Notes: generated from the letters alone by a model not told the origin. A stretch of 45,002 nt of DNA from an uncultured Corynebacterium sp. (GCF_902489365.1 NZ_CABTZR010000012.1:1-45002), one strand, 5' to 3'; positions 24,558-33,419 are shown, counted from the first letter of the stretch. Numbers and translations: made by a program.

Positions 24558-26102
24558 TTACTTACCTTGGAGCGGGGAGTCCTGCGCGATGGCCTTCTGT
24601 GCGGCCTCCTCCCGGGCAAACTTGCGTTCTACCCAGAAATCGGCGTTCTGGATGCCCAGCGCCTCTGGGTCGAACTGCGGATCCTTGCCAGCAGCCTTCT
24701 GTGCGCTGTAGTCCTTGAGGCACTTGAGAGCCGGGACCTGCAGGAAAAGGATGGCAATGATGTTGAGCCAGGCCGTTGCGCCAACACCGATATCACCCAG
24801 CGCCCAGGCAGCGCCTGGAGTTGTCATAGCACCGATAACCACGGACACCACGAGGAGAATGCGCAGGAGCCAAACCAGTGCGCGACGGGTGGTCTTGTTG
24901 CTGATCCACCGGTTGAAGTAGGTCAGGTTGACCTCTGCCATGTAGTAGTAGGCCAAGACGGTGGTGAAGGCAAAGAACGCGATGGCGATGGCAATGAAGC
25001 TCGGTCCGAAACCTGCCAACAGGGTGTCTAGGCCGTGCTGGACAAAGCCCGGACCCACCTCAACACCATCCGGGATAGAACCGGCATAACGCACGGGACC
25101 GTCCTCAGATTCGCCCTCGAAGACCTTGTACATGTCGGTAGAGATGATGATGAAGGCGGTCGCGGAGCATACGAAGAGGGTATCGATGTACACCGCGAAA
25201 GCCTGGACGAAACCCTGCTTAGCTGGGTGGGACACCTCCGCGGCCGCAGCAGACTGCGGACCGGTACCCTGGCCTGCCTCGTTAGAGTAGATGCCTCGCT
25301 TCACGCCCCACATGATGGCCGAACCCAACAGGCCAGAGAAGGCCTGCTCGGCGCCGAAGGCGGACTTAAAGATCATGCCGAAGACCTCAGGGATCTGGTT
25401 GAAGTTCATGATCAGAATGATGATGGCAAAGAGAATGTAGGCAGCCGCCATGAACGGAACCACGAGGGACGCGAAGTTAGCGATGCGCTTGACGCCACCG
25501 ATAATGATGATGGCCAGAATTCCGCCCAGAACCAGCGCAGACCAACCAACTTCGATGCCCCACGCATTCTTCACGGCGGCGGCCACACCGTTGGCCTGAA
25601 TTCCCGGCAGGAAGTAGCTGGTAGCCAGGATCATCGCAATGGCGAAGACGATGCCGTAGACCACCATGAACGGGCCAGCCTTGGTGTGCTTGTAGGCCTT
25701 CTCGATGTAGTAGGCCGGGCCGCCGCGGTACTCACCGGTGTCCTGGTCCTTCTCCTTGTAGACCTGCGCCAAGGTACATTCCACGAACGACGTTGCGGAA
25801 CCCAGCAGCGCCACCGCCCACATCCAGAACACAGCGCCTGGGCCGCCGAACGCAATAGCCGTAGCAACGCCGGAGATGTTGCCCACACCGACACGGCCGG
25901 CCAAGGAAATCATGAGCGACTGGAAGGACGAGACACCCGAATCAGAGCTCTCACCATCCTTCAGCTGCTTAATCATGTCCGGAATGCAGCGTACCTGCAG
26001 GAACTTGGTCGCCAAAGTGAAATAGATTCCCGCGCCGAGACACAGGAAGACCAGTGCTGGTGACCAGATTAGAGCATTGAGGGTATCGAGAAAGGTTGAC
26101 AT
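24558..26102 (-). CDS. Alanine/glycine:cation symporter (AGCS family)
   Basis: A 514-residue membrane protein with about 11 hydrophobic segments. The AGCS signatures are FQSLMISLAGRVGVGNISGV and the ATSFVECTLAQVYK, YRGGPAYYIEKAY and GIYSNEAGQGTGPQSAAAAE blocks. The family imports alanine or glycine (some members serine or glutamine) with sodium. The last 50 residues form a cytoplasmic charged tail. It is transcribed alone, with a GlxR-like site 26-41 bases upstream of its start codon. It may work with the alanine dehydrogenase elsewhere in the window, but no direct link is seen. Confidence 0.92.
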   Translation of the reverse strand: MSTFLDTLNALIWSPALVFLCLGAGIYFTLATKFLQVRCIPDMIKQLKDGESSDSGVSSFQSLMISLAGRVGVGNISGVATAIAFGGPGAVFWMWAVALLGSATSFVECTLAQVYKEKDQDTGEYRGGPAYYIEKAYKHTKAGPFMVVYGIVFAIAMILATSYFLPGIQANGVAAAVKNAWGIEVGWSALVLGGILAIIIIGGVKRIANFASLVVPFMAAAYILFAIIILIMNFNQIPEVFGMIFKSAFGAEQAFSGLLGSAIMWGVKRGIYSNEAGQGTGPQSAAAAEVSHPAKQGFVQAFAVYIDTLFVCSATAFIIISTDMYKVFEGESEDGPVRYAGSIPDGVEVGPGFVQHGLDTLLAGFGPSFIAIAIAFFAFTTVLAYYYMAEVNLTYFNRWISNKTTRRALVWLLRILLVVSVVIGAMTTPGAAWALGDIGVGATAWLNIIAILFLQVPALKCLKDYSAQKAAGKDPQFDPEALGIQNADFWVERKFAREEAAQKAIAQDSPLQGK

Positions 26103-26127
26103 CGGCAGGTTACCGTCCTTCGCTATA

Positions 26128-26143
26128 TGTGAGTGCCATCACG
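26128..26143. promoter_or_regulatory. GlxR/CRP-like operator upstream of AGCS symporter
   Basis: TGTGAGTGCCATCACG matches 9 of the 10 half-site bases of the CRP/GlxR consensus TGTGA-N6-TCACA. It lies 26 bases upstream of the symporter ATG (minus strand). Close to the start codon, it would be expected to repress. The motif is short enough to occur by chance. Confidence 0.5.
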
Positions 26144-26350
26144 TTAAAGGCTGTCCTAATAATGTCCCATCGACTGAGGCTTTCGTGAGCGAAATCATAA
26201 AAAAGTTGAGAATGCTCCCTCTCGCAACCCGGGCAATCGCCACAAAACCCCAGTTCACATCGTTCAAGAAGCTTTTTACCGCCCGAGCCTTCGCTCTACC
26301 CCCACTTACCCCCACCCCAGCACCTACCGAACCGCTACCAAGGAGAAACT

Positions 26351-26995
26351 ATGGTGGAACCCATGAGTGATATCCCCGCTAAGAATGACCGCCTTGTCTG
26401 GATCGATCTGGAAATGACCGGACTGGAACCACAGCGCCACGTCATCGTGGAAGTTGCCGCCGTGATAACCGACGCCGAGCTGAACATCCTTGACGAAGGC
26501 ATCGACCTCGTCGTGCACGCCACCGAGGAACAGCTCGCGGAGATGGACGACTTCGTCACCACAATGCACGCAAACTCCGGGCTGGACAAGGAAATTCGGG
26601 AATCCACGCTCACGATCGAAGAAGCAGAGGAGGCAGTACTAAAACTCATCGAGAAGCACTGCGATCCGAACCACCCTGCACCCTTGGCGGGAAATTCCAT
26701 CGCCACGGACCGCGCCTTCATCCGCGCCTACATGCCACGTCTGGATGCCGCGCTGCACTACCGAATGATTGATGTTTCCACCATTAAGGAGCTCGCCCGC
26801 CGCTGGCACCCGCGGGCTTATTACAACCAGCCGGATAAGGGAATGGCACACCGGGCACTGCAGGACATTATCGAGTCCATCCGCGAGCTCGATTTTTACC
26901 GCCGCAGCGTTTTCCGCACCGACGACGGCCCCTCCTCCACGGAAGCCGAGGAACTGAAGGCCGCTACAACCACCGATTACCAGGCGTTTTTGTAA
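26351..26995 (+). CDS. orn: Oligoribonuclease
   Basis: A 214-residue DEDDh 3'-5' exoribonuclease that degrades 2-5 base RNA fragments, including pGpG from cyclic-di-GMP, in the cytoplasm. The first acidic pair is Asp19 and Glu21 (WIDLEMTGLEP). Other signature blocks are GNSIATDRAFIRAYMP and the C-terminal HRALQDIIESIREL with the catalytic histidine. AAGGAG lies five bases before the ATG. A tail of about 20 residues follows the domain (STEAEELKAATTTDYQAFL), as in other actinobacteria. tRNA-His follows. Confidence 0.96.
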   Translation: MVEPMSDIPAKNDRLVWIDLEMTGLEPQRHVIVEVAAVITDAELNILDEGIDLVVHATEEQLAEMDDFVTTMHANSGLDKEIRESTLTIEEAEEAVLKLIEKHCDPNHPAPLAGNSIATDRAFIRAYMPRLDAALHYRMIDVSTIKELARRWHPRAYYNQPDKGMAHRALQDIIESIRELDFYRRSVFRTDDGPSSTEAEELKAATTTDYQAFL

Positions 26996-27043
26996 AACCG
27001 ACGACGTGGGTTAACCTGTATCTCGTTGCTTTCGGGCAACGAT

Positions 27044-27117
27044 GGTGGCTGTAGTTCAGCTGGTAGAGCACCAGGTTGTGATCCTGGGTGTCGCGGGTTC
27101 GAGCCCCGTCAGCCACC
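27044..27117 (+). tRNA. tRNA-His (anticodon GTG)
   Basis: The acceptor stem is GTGGCTG/CAGCCAC. An encoded extra G at 27044 pairs with C73, the identity element of tRNA-His. The D arm is GTTC/GAGC, the anticodon stem CCAGG/CCTGG with loop TTGTGAT (anticodon GTG), and the T arm GCGGG-TTCGAGC-CCCGT. It is the same tRNA that lies beside orn in mycobacteria, as I remember it. Confidence 0.95.
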
Positions 27118-27124
27118 CCGAACA

Positions 27125-27158
27125 AACCCCGCATTGTGCTTGAGCAGGATGCGGGGTT
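27125..27158 (+). terminator. Intrinsic terminator after tRNA-His
   Basis: Arms AACCCCGCAT (27125-27134) and ATGCGGGGTT (27149-27158) pair perfectly, with a small nested GCT/AGC stem inside the loop and TTAACTTTTT at and after the 3' arm. Confidence 0.85.
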
Positions 27159-27257
27159 AACTTTTTGCGCCAATCCTCGGACTCAGAGCCACTCCCCACC
27201 CCCCACGCCGCGCACGGCGGCCTGCACTGCAAAGCCCGCAACCAACCCTAGACTTAG

Positions 27258-27276
27258 ATACTTTAGCCTTACCTAA
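27258..27276. promoter_or_regulatory. DtxR-type iron box upstream of siderophore-interacting protein
   Basis: The 19-mer ATACTTTAGCCTTACCTAA matches the palindromic DtxR consensus TTAGGTTAGCCTAACCTAA at 15 of 19 positions, with the right half nearly complete. A CATAAT -10 candidate follows at 27280-27285, so bound DtxR would cover the promoter. The gene is expected to be derepressed under iron limitation. Confidence 0.72.
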
Positions 27277-27339
27277 TTACATAATGTGTAGGCTTATATC
27301 CGCACAGCAACTCAAGTATTCCGAAGGACAGTGATAACA

Positions 27340-28200
27340 ATGGCTGCCCAAACTAAAGAAGTGGCGCCGAAGCGCAAGCCCCGCAAGGCGCATGAAGCAA
27401 CCGTGACTGGTCGTCACCAGGTCTCTCCGGATTTGGTTCGGTTGAGCATGAACTCCCCGGCTTTTGTGGGCAAAGAGCTGGAGTTTACGGATCACTACAT
27501 CAAGCTGTTGTTCGTACCACAATGCACTGACTACTCTTGGCCGTTTGATGTCCAGCAGATTCGTGAAGAGCAGCCGCGTGATAAACAACCGATTCTCCGC
27601 ACCTATACCCTGATCAACCTGAACCCGGAAACCGGGGACTTCGACGTTGACTTTGTCACCCACGGTGATTCTGGCCTGGCTGGCCCGTGGGCACGGGTCG
27701 CCGAAGTCGGAGAGAAGATCGGTTTCCTCGGCCCAGGTGGTGCGTGGGGACCCACCGCAGAATATGAGCACTTTGTGTTCGCTGGCGATGAATCCGCGGC
27801 ACCGGCCATCGGTGCCGGCTTGAAGCGCCTCCCCGAAGACGCGACTGCAACTGCATACATCGAGATCGCGGCCGAAGACCGCACGTTTGAACTCCCTACC
27901 CGCGAGGGCGTGGAGGTCGTCTGGGTAGTCCGCAATGGCGCCACCCCTGGTACTGAGCTATCCCGCGTGGTGCGCGAAGCTGGTATCCCCACGGGGAAGA
28001 AAACCAGCTGGTTCATCCACGGTGTCGCCGAAATGATCAAAGAGCTGCGTCGCTTCCTTTTCGTGGAATCTGGAATTCCCAAGGAAGACGTTTCTATCTC
28101 TGGCTACTGGCGCATCGGCATGACTGAGGACCAGTGGCAGGCCTCCAAGCGCGAATTCAACGCAGAGATTGAAGCCGAAGAAGACAAGGCCAAAGCCTAA
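27340..28200 (+). CDS. Siderophore-interacting FAD reductase (SIP family)
   Basis: A 286-residue flavoprotein. The ATG at 27340 is chosen because the GTG at 27331 is only two bases from the AAGGA ribosome site. The FAD-binding module has LRTYTLINLNPETGDFDVDF then VTHGDSGLAGPWA, the SIP hallmark, and the NAD(P)H part carries VFAGDESAAPAIGAGLKRLP. The C-terminal segment ISGYWRIGMTEDQW completes the family pattern. The enzyme reduces ferric siderophore or xenosiderophore to release iron in the cytoplasm. Control by the DtxR-like box upstream agrees with this role. Confidence 0.93.
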   Translation: MAAQTKEVAPKRKPRKAHEATVTGRHQVSPDLVRLSMNSPAFVGKELEFTDHYIKLLFVPQCTDYSWPFDVQQIREEQPRDKQPILRTYTLINLNPETGDFDVDFVTHGDSGLAGPWARVAEVGEKIGFLGPGGAWGPTAEYEHFVFAGDESAAPAIGAGLKRLPEDATATAYIEIAAEDRTFELPTREGVEVVWVVRNGATPGTELSRVVREAGIPTGKKTSWFIHGVAEMIKELRRFLFVESGIPKEDVSISGYWRIGMTEDQWQASKREFNAEIEAEEDKAKA

Positions 28201-28227
28201 ACCTCGCTCGCACGTTAGACTGCGGCA

Positions 28228-28773
28228 ATGATCGATTTCACCGCCTCCGCAGACATTGTCGCTCCCCAACTGCTGGGAATGGTGCTGACGCACAACGGCG
28301 TCTCCATTCGCATCACAGAGGTGGAGGCCTACCTCGGCTCAGGCGATGAGGCCTCGCACACCTTTAACGGACGTACTCCACGCAACGCCGCCATGTTCGG
28401 TCCACCCGGCCACCTCTACGTCTATGTGTCCTATGGCATCCACCGAAACGGCAATATCGTTTGCGCACCCGAAGGTACCGGCGAGGGCTGCCTGCTGCGG
28501 GCCGGCGAAGTAATCGACGGCTTAGACCTCGCCTACCAACGCCGGGGCGACACCGATTTTTATAACCTCGCCCGCGGCCCTGGCAATGTGGGCAAGGCCC
28601 TTGGCTTCAGCATCGAGGACAACGGCACGCCCGTACTCCTCAGCGAGCGCGAAATGGAGCCGGAGTGGGTCCGCGGCCCACGCATTGGAATCTCCAAGAA
28701 CCAAGACGCAGCCTTGCGCTTTTGGATCCCCTTTGACAAGACGGTGTCGCGACGCCGCGGTCTCCCCCGCTAG
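28228..28773 (+). CDS. 3-methyladenine DNA glycosylase (MPG/AAG family)
   Basis: A 181-residue enzyme of the human AAG/MPG fold that removes alkylated purines to start base-excision repair. Key blocks are RITEVEAYLGSGDEASHTFN with the catalytic glutamate, then GRTPRNAAMFGPPGHLYVYV and SYGIHRNGNIVCAPEGTGEG, the conserved core. ARGPGNVGKALGF follows near residues 112-124. It starts 27 bases after the SIP gene and may be co-transcribed. No strong ribosome site is visible. A convergent terminator separates it from sucD. Confidence 0.92.
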   Translation: MIDFTASADIVAPQLLGMVLTHNGVSIRITEVEAYLGSGDEASHTFNGRTPRNAAMFGPPGHLYVYVSYGIHRNGNIVCAPEGTGEGCLLRAGEVIDGLDLAYQRRGDTDFYNLARGPGNVGKALGFSIEDNGTPVLLSEREMEPEWVRGPRIGISKNQDAALRFWIPFDKTVSRRRGLPR

Positions 28774-28786
28774 TTCTTATGTGAGG

Positions 28787-28811
28787 GGCATGGGGCGAAC
28801 CACCCCATGCC
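28787..28811. terminator. Hairpin terminator between the glycosylase gene and sucD
   Basis: Arms GGCATGGGG (28787-28795) and CCCCATGCC (28803-28811) pair perfectly around CGAACCA; flanking GTGAGG and CTCAC extend the stem with a bulge. It lies between two convergent genes. No long U-run is present on either side. Confidence 0.75.
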
Positions 28812-28819
28812 TCACCCAC

Positions 28820-29698
28820 CTATGCCAAGGCTGCTCGCACCAACTCTGCTGCTTGGGACGGGGTCTTTCCTACCTTTACACCGGCGGCCTCCAGTGCTGC
28901 CTTCTTTCCTTCTGCCGTACCGGAACCGCCCGAGACGATGGCACCGGCGTGGCCCATCGTCTTACCCTCTGGTGCGGTAAATCCAGCAATGTAGGCAATG
29001 ACCGGCTTCGTCACATGGTCCTTGATATAAGCCGCAGCGTGCTCTTCTGCGTCGCCGCCAATCTCACCGATCATGATGATTGCCTCGGTGTCCGGGTCAT
29101 TCTGGAATGCCTCGATCGCAGAAATATGCGTCGTGCCGATGATCGGGTCACCACCGATTCCCACGCACGTGCTGAAGCCAATGTCTGAGAGTTCGTACAT
29201 CATTTGGTACGTCAACGTGCCCGACTTCGACACCAAGCCAATCTTTCCCGGGTTTGGAGCGGTCTCCGCCGGGATAATGCCCGCATTAGATTCACCCGGT
29301 GTGTACAGCCCCGGGCAATTGGGGCCGATGATGCGCGTCTTGGACTCTCGTCCCAGCGCATAGAGCTCCGCCGTGTCCTTCACTGGGATTCCCTCGGTGA
29401 TGATCACGACGAGCTCAATGCCAGCGCGGATCGCCTCCTCCGCCGCATTCTTGGTGAACTTTGCTGGCACGAAGATGACGGTGACGTTGGCGTCTGTCGC
29501 CTGCATAGCCTCGCGCACGCTGCCAAACACAGGGATCTCGCGCCCCTCAATATCCACGCGTTCGCCGGCCTTGCGCGGGTTGACGCCACCTACGATGTTG
29601 GAGCCGGACGCCAGCATGCGGCGCGTGTGCTTCATGCCTTCCGAGCCCGTCATGCCCTGCACAATGATCCGCGAGTCTTTGTTGAGAAAAATCGACAT
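28820..29698 (-). CDS. sucD: Succinyl-CoA synthetase alpha subunit
   Basis: A 292-residue subunit that carries the CoA-binding Rossmann domain and the phosphohistidine. The CoA-binding part starts MSIFLNKDSRIIVQGMTGSE and the catalytic His250 is in EGKTMGHAGAIVSGG. GPNCPGLYTPGESNAGIIP is the power-helix region. With SucC it interconverts succinyl-CoA and succinate with nucleotide phosphorylation in the TCA cycle. AGGAG lies five bases before the ATG, and the gap after sucC is eight bases. Confidence 0.97.
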   Translation of the reverse strand: MSIFLNKDSRIIVQGMTGSEGMKHTRRMLASGSNIVGGVNPRKAGERVDIEGREIPVFGSVREAMQATDANVTVIFVPAKFTKNAAEEAIRAGIELVVIITEGIPVKDTAELYALGRESKTRIIGPNCPGLYTPGESNAGIIPAETAPNPGKIGLVSKSGTLTYQMMYELSDIGFSTCVGIGGDPIIGTTHISAIEAFQNDPDTEAIIMIGEIGGDAEEHAAAYIKDHVTKPVIAYIAGFTAPEGKTMGHAGAIVSGGSGTAEGKKAALEAAGVKVGKTPSQAAELVRAALA

Positions 29699-29706
29699 AT
29701 CTACTC

Positions 29707-30879
29707 CTAGTTCGCCAGCTCAGCAGCCCTGCGGGCAGCAGCATCCATGGTTTCAACCTGCTCCAGTTTGGGCAGGCGTGCGTCATTAAGAATCGAGCGT
29801 CCCAGCTCGGCATTGTTGCCGTCGAGGCGCACCACGAGCGGCTTGGGCTCAATGCCTTCAGAATCCAAAATCTTGTACGCCTGCACGATGCCCTTGGCAA
29901 CCTCGTCGCACGCGGTAATGCCGCCGAAGACGTTGACGAAGACAGATTTCACTTGCGGGTCACTGAGAATCACCTCAAGCCCGTTAGCCATCACTTCCGC
30001 ATTGGCACCACCGCCGATATCCAGGAAGTTCGCGGGCTTTGGCTGCGATGCAAGGTCTTCGCCGGCGTAGGCCACGACGTCGAGCGTTGACATCACCAAG
30101 CCAGCGCCGTTGCCGATGACACCCACCGAACCATCGAGCTTGACATAGTTCAACCCCATCTTCTGTGCCTTGAGCTCCAGCGGGTCGGTCGCACCGTGGT
30201 CTTGCAGGTCGCGGTGCTCGGGGTGGCGGAACTGCGCGTTATCATCCAGCGTGACCTTGCCATCGAGCGCAATAATTTCGCCGCTTGACGTCTTGACTAG
30301 CGGATTAACTTCCACCAGCGTGGCGTCTTCCTCGGTATAGACCGTGTAAAGCTTCTTGAACACGGGCACGAGCTTGGCGACGTCCCCCTCATCAAACCCC
30401 GCCTCATATGCCATGTCCCTAGCGAGGGTATCCGTCATGCCGTCGAGCGGGGAGAAGCTGCGCTTAATCAGGGCATCTGGGCGCTCCTCGGCCAGCTTTT
30501 CAATCTCCACGCCACCTTCTTTGGAGAGCATGGCCAGGTAACGGCGCTTGGTGCGGTCGAGAAGGATCGAGAAGTAGTATTCCTCAGCGATGTCTGCGCC
30601 TTCTGCCACCATCACCTTGCGCACGGTATGGCCTTTGATTTTCAGGCCTAGGATCTCGTTGGCCTTCTCCGCGGCTTCCGCAGGGCTGTGTGCTAGCTTG
30701 ACTCCCCCGGCTTTGCCGCGCCCACCGGTTTTGATTTGTGCCTTGACCACAACCACCGGCGTGCCCAGCTTCGTGGATGCTTCCTCAGCCTGCACGGCCG
30801 AGGTCGCAACAATGCCCTTAAGGGTGGGAACCCCATGAGCTTCAAAGAGGTCTCGAGCTTGGTACTCGTAGAGATCCAC
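29707..30879 (-). CDS. sucC: Succinyl-CoA synthetase beta subunit
   Basis: A 390-residue ATP-grasp subunit. An in-frame ATG exists at 30891, but the GTG at 30879 has GGAGG five bases upstream and gives the family start VDLYEYQARDLFEAHGVP, so it is preferred. Core blocks are KAQIKTGGRGKAGGVKLA (ATP binding) and the C-terminal FLDIGGGANAEVMANGLEVI with VFVNVFGGITACDEVAKGIV. It forms the succinate and nucleotide sites. sucC is first in the sucCD operon; an inverted repeat upstream could be regulatory. Confidence 0.96.
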   Translation of the reverse strand: MDLYEYQARDLFEAHGVPTLKGIVATSAVQAEEASTKLGTPVVVVKAQIKTGGRGKAGGVKLAHSPAEAAEKANEILGLKIKGHTVRKVMVAEGADIAEEYYFSILLDRTKRRYLAMLSKEGGVEIEKLAEERPDALIKRSFSPLDGMTDTLARDMAYEAGFDEGDVAKLVPVFKKLYTVYTEEDATLVEVNPLVKTSSGEIIALDGKVTLDDNAQFRHPEHRDLQDHGATDPLELKAQKMGLNYVKLDGSVGVIGNGAGLVMSTLDVVAYAGEDLASQPKPANFLDIGGGANAEVMANGLEVILSDPQVKSVFVNVFGGITACDEVAKGIVQAYKILDSEGIEPKPLVVRLDGNNAELGRSILNDARLPKLEQVETMDAAARRAAELAN

Positions 30880-30965
30880 TTCTGCCTCCATCTTTGCAGT
30901 GAATAACTAGTTCTCCACAAGATTCACCAAAACGAAGACGTGATGCAAACCACTTAACATTCGTA

Positions 30966-30994
30966 CCTGCGCAGTGCTTCACAAAGTGCGCAGG
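30966..30994. repeat. Inverted repeat upstream of sucC
   Basis: CCTGCGCA (30966-30973) and TGCGCAGG (30987-30994) pair perfectly across a 13-base spacer. TGCGCAGTGCTTCACA within it matches 8 of 10 bases of a CRP/GlxR site, which is weak. It lies about 87 bases upstream of the sucC start and 88 bases past the stop of the lipoprotein gene. A terminator for that gene is unlikely because both genes point the same way with sucC downstream; operator or read-through attenuator are options. Confidence 0.45.
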
Positions 30995-31082
30995 CATGAC
31001 ACAACGCCGCCCGTTGCGGGGCCACAGTATGCCAATAATGAATTAACTGACTTCACTTTCGGGGGCACCCTCGGCGGTGACC

Positions 31083-31727
31083 CTAAGCAATGCTGTCAAT
31101 AATCGCGGCCAACTCCTTCGAAGCGCCCTTCATGTCTTCCACGTCCTTAGCATCACCCATCGAGTGCCGGAACATGTAGTTAATCACCTCCGCATTCCCC
31201 ACGGTGGTAACACAAAAGAACTGCCGCAGGTCCGCCTCCGGATGCTTTGCGCAGGCAAAGTAGCGACCGCCCTCAGTGAAGTCGAGGTCCTCAAAAGGTT
31301 TGACCTCTTCGCCGTTCTCTCGCTCCTGACGCTGATAGTCCTCGGCGATAAACGAGCGCACATCCCGAGCCGCCTGCTCATTGTCCTGCGGGCAGGGATC
31401 GGTTTCTCTCTCATCTAGATAGTTGGCATTGACCATAAATTGCAGCCCATTCGCCTGATAGAAGCGCCCCCAGCCATCGGGCTCACCCGCGTCATAGGTG
31501 GGATCGTGCGCCAAGCCAGCGAATTCCTCCGGCATCGCCTCCAACAGCGCCGGGACATCGAATTCAGTGGCGCACGTACCTTCCTCAGCCAGAGCGGCAG
31601 CGCTGACGCTTGATACGAGCGGGCTTGCACTTTCGCTTTCCTCATGCGTGCTACCGCCTACCGAGGAGCATGCCACCAACGCCAACGGCGCTAGTAGCAC
31701 TATCGCAGCTCGCTTATACCAGTTCAT
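31083..31727 (-). CDS. Secreted lipoprotein of unknown function
   Basis: A 214-residue protein with a lipoprotein signal: NWYKRAA then a hydrophobic core and lipobox LVAC, Cys20. The mature part begins with a Ser/Glu-rich spacer of about 30 residues and contains four further cysteines (in CATEF, DPCPQD, FACAKH and FFCVTT), which could form two disulfides. The end is helical and charged. I recognise no family. The GGAAAGGG before the ATG is a good ribosome site. It follows the L,D-transpeptidase lipoprotein gene on the same strand by 55 bases, so a common envelope role is possible. Confidence 0.75.
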   Translation of the reverse strand: MNWYKRAAIVLLAPLALVACSSVGGSTHEESESASPLVSSVSAAALAEEGTCATEFDVPALLEAMPEEFAGLAHDPTYDAGEPDGWGRFYQANGLQFMVNANYLDERETDPCPQDNEQAARDVRSFIAEDYQRQERENGEEVKPFEDLDFTEGGRYFACAKHPEADLRQFFCVTTVGNAEVINYMFRHSMGDAKDVEDMKGASKELAAIIDSIA

Positions 31728-31782
31728 CCGGGGCCCTTTCCTTGGTAGTTTTTCCGTAAGGCTACCCCGGCAATCAGCCGGG

Positions 31783-33012
31783 CTACTGGTTAGCGGTAGC
31801 GTTCCCCGCAGACCATGTCTCCCAGTCCATGTTCCAATCTCCCAGGCCGTCGAGCGGGCTTAGCACGCCACCGCCGGTGTTGGAAACCCTCACAATATCG
31901 CCGCGCTTGACCGTGTTTTGGAACCACTGAGCAGCCTCAGTAGTTACATTGATACAGCCGTGGGACTGGTTGTAACTGCCCATCGCACCCACAGCCCAGG
32001 GCGCTGCGTGGACATATATTCCGGAGTAGGACATCTGGGTCGCCCACTGAACGTCGGTCTTGTAACCGCCGGCGTCGAGAGCCAGGCCAAAGGTAGTCGA
32101 GTCCATGGTGAGGGACGGGTACTGGTCACCGATAATATAGGCGCCATTCGGGGTGTCCCACTGGCCATCCCTACCCATCGACACCGGAATCCGGCGCAGC
32201 ACCTCCCCATTCTTGAACACCGACATCATCTTCGTGTTGTTATCGATCAGCGTGATGACGCGATCACCGATAGTAAAGTTGGTTGAGGCATCCTCGCCGC
32301 CGTAGACACCACCGCCAAGGTTGCGGCCGTAGAGGTCGACGTCGACAGTCACTTTCGTGCCCGGCTCCCAGTAGTTCTGCGGTCGCCAGCGCACCTCCTG
32401 GTTATTTACCCAGTAGAACGCCCCCTCAACGGCGGGCTCGGTCTTGACCGTGATGGCCTTCTCGGCTGCCTTGCGGTCGGTGACATAGTTGCCGAAACGC
32501 ACGCCGATAACCTGGCCCACCCCTACTTCGGAGTCCGGCAGCGGGCTCAACGCCACCTCAGACACCGCCGCGGCCTGCGGGGTGGTGAAGGTGATGGTCT
32601 TGTGGGTGCCATCCTTGTCTGTGGCATCGATGGTGTAGGTGCGGTTATAGCCCAGTACCTCAGCACTCTTCCACGTGGTCGAGTCTGAGGACAGCTCATC
32701 TTCCACTTCAATGCCAGCCTCGTTGGTCATCGTCACCGACTTCAGGCCAGCCGGGGAACTCACCTCCACCGGTTCGGATGGATCAACATTGCTAGCACCG
32801 TCCTTGACGGAAAACTTCAGCTGCTTCGCTTTAGCGGCTGCCGAGGCCGACGCCTCCGCCGAAGCACTCGCTTGGGAATCTGCCTCAGAGTGACTATCGG
32901 CTGGGCTGGAAGTCTCGGCCCCGCCAATGGTGCAGGCGGTCAGAAGGGAGGCAGTCGCAATGAGACTCGAGAGAAGCACTGCGGGACGTGCAGAAGGGAA
33001 TAGAGAGTGCAC
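31783..33012 (-). CDS. L,D-transpeptidase lipoprotein
   Basis: A 409-residue lipoprotein starting at GTG 33012, with AGGGG five bases upstream. The lipobox LTAC places the lipid on Cys27. A Ser/Ala-rich linker (to about residue 62) leads to two Ig-like domains. The catalytic YkuD domain follows, with GRDGQWDTPNGAYIIGDQYP and the active-site SHGCINV with cysteine near residue 354. It forms 3-3 cross-links in peptidoglycan outside the membrane. The position matches LdtB (Rv2518c) in the mycobacterial block between orn and bcp. The downstream lipoprotein gene is probably co-transcribed. Confidence 0.92.
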   Translation of the reverse strand: MHSLFPSARPAVLLSSLIATASLLTACTIGGAETSSPADSHSEADSQASASAEASASAAAKAKQLKFSVKDGASNVDPSEPVEVSSPAGLKSVTMTNEAGIEVEDELSSDSTTWKSAEVLGYNRTYTIDATDKDGTHKTITFTTPQAAAVSEVALSPLPDSEVGVGQVIGVRFGNYVTDRKAAEKAITVKTEPAVEGAFYWVNNQEVRWRPQNYWEPGTKVTVDVDLYGRNLGGGVYGGEDASTNFTIGDRVITLIDNNTKMMSVFKNGEVLRRIPVSMGRDGQWDTPNGAYIIGDQYPSLTMDSTTFGLALDAGGYKTDVQWATQMSYSGIYVHAAPWAVGAMGSYNQSHGCINVTTEAAQWFQNTVKRGDIVRVSNTGGGVLSPLDGLGDWNMDWETWSAGNATANQ

Positions 33013-33299
33013 ATAAACCCCTAGCTCATAAAAAGAACAAACAAGGACAAGAGTGCACTAAGCCTAACCGCCCGCACGGCCTTCCAACTAGTTAGCGCCA
33101 CCGCCCTTAACCGTTTCGTTACCGGCCTTTCCCACTCCCGCACCCCACGCTTTCAAGGAAGAGAAAAATAGCCGCTACCTAAGGAGTCCAAAAACCTTTA
33201 TTCACCTGGCGATTTTACCTTTTCAGGAAGAGGGTGTTAAAGTTACATCTCGTTGCACGGCAGGCACTGAGGAAATCAGAGCCAGCTAGGTAAACACCA

Positions 33300-33372
<73 letters not shown>

Positions 33373-33419
33373 CAACATCACCCCCACCCGGGTTATCCGG
33401 AGTGAGGGTTTCCTGTTTC

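Noticed and set aside
30940..30960. GTGAT-N-CACTT as a GlxR site upstream of sucC
   Set aside because: Only about 7 of 10 consensus bases match.
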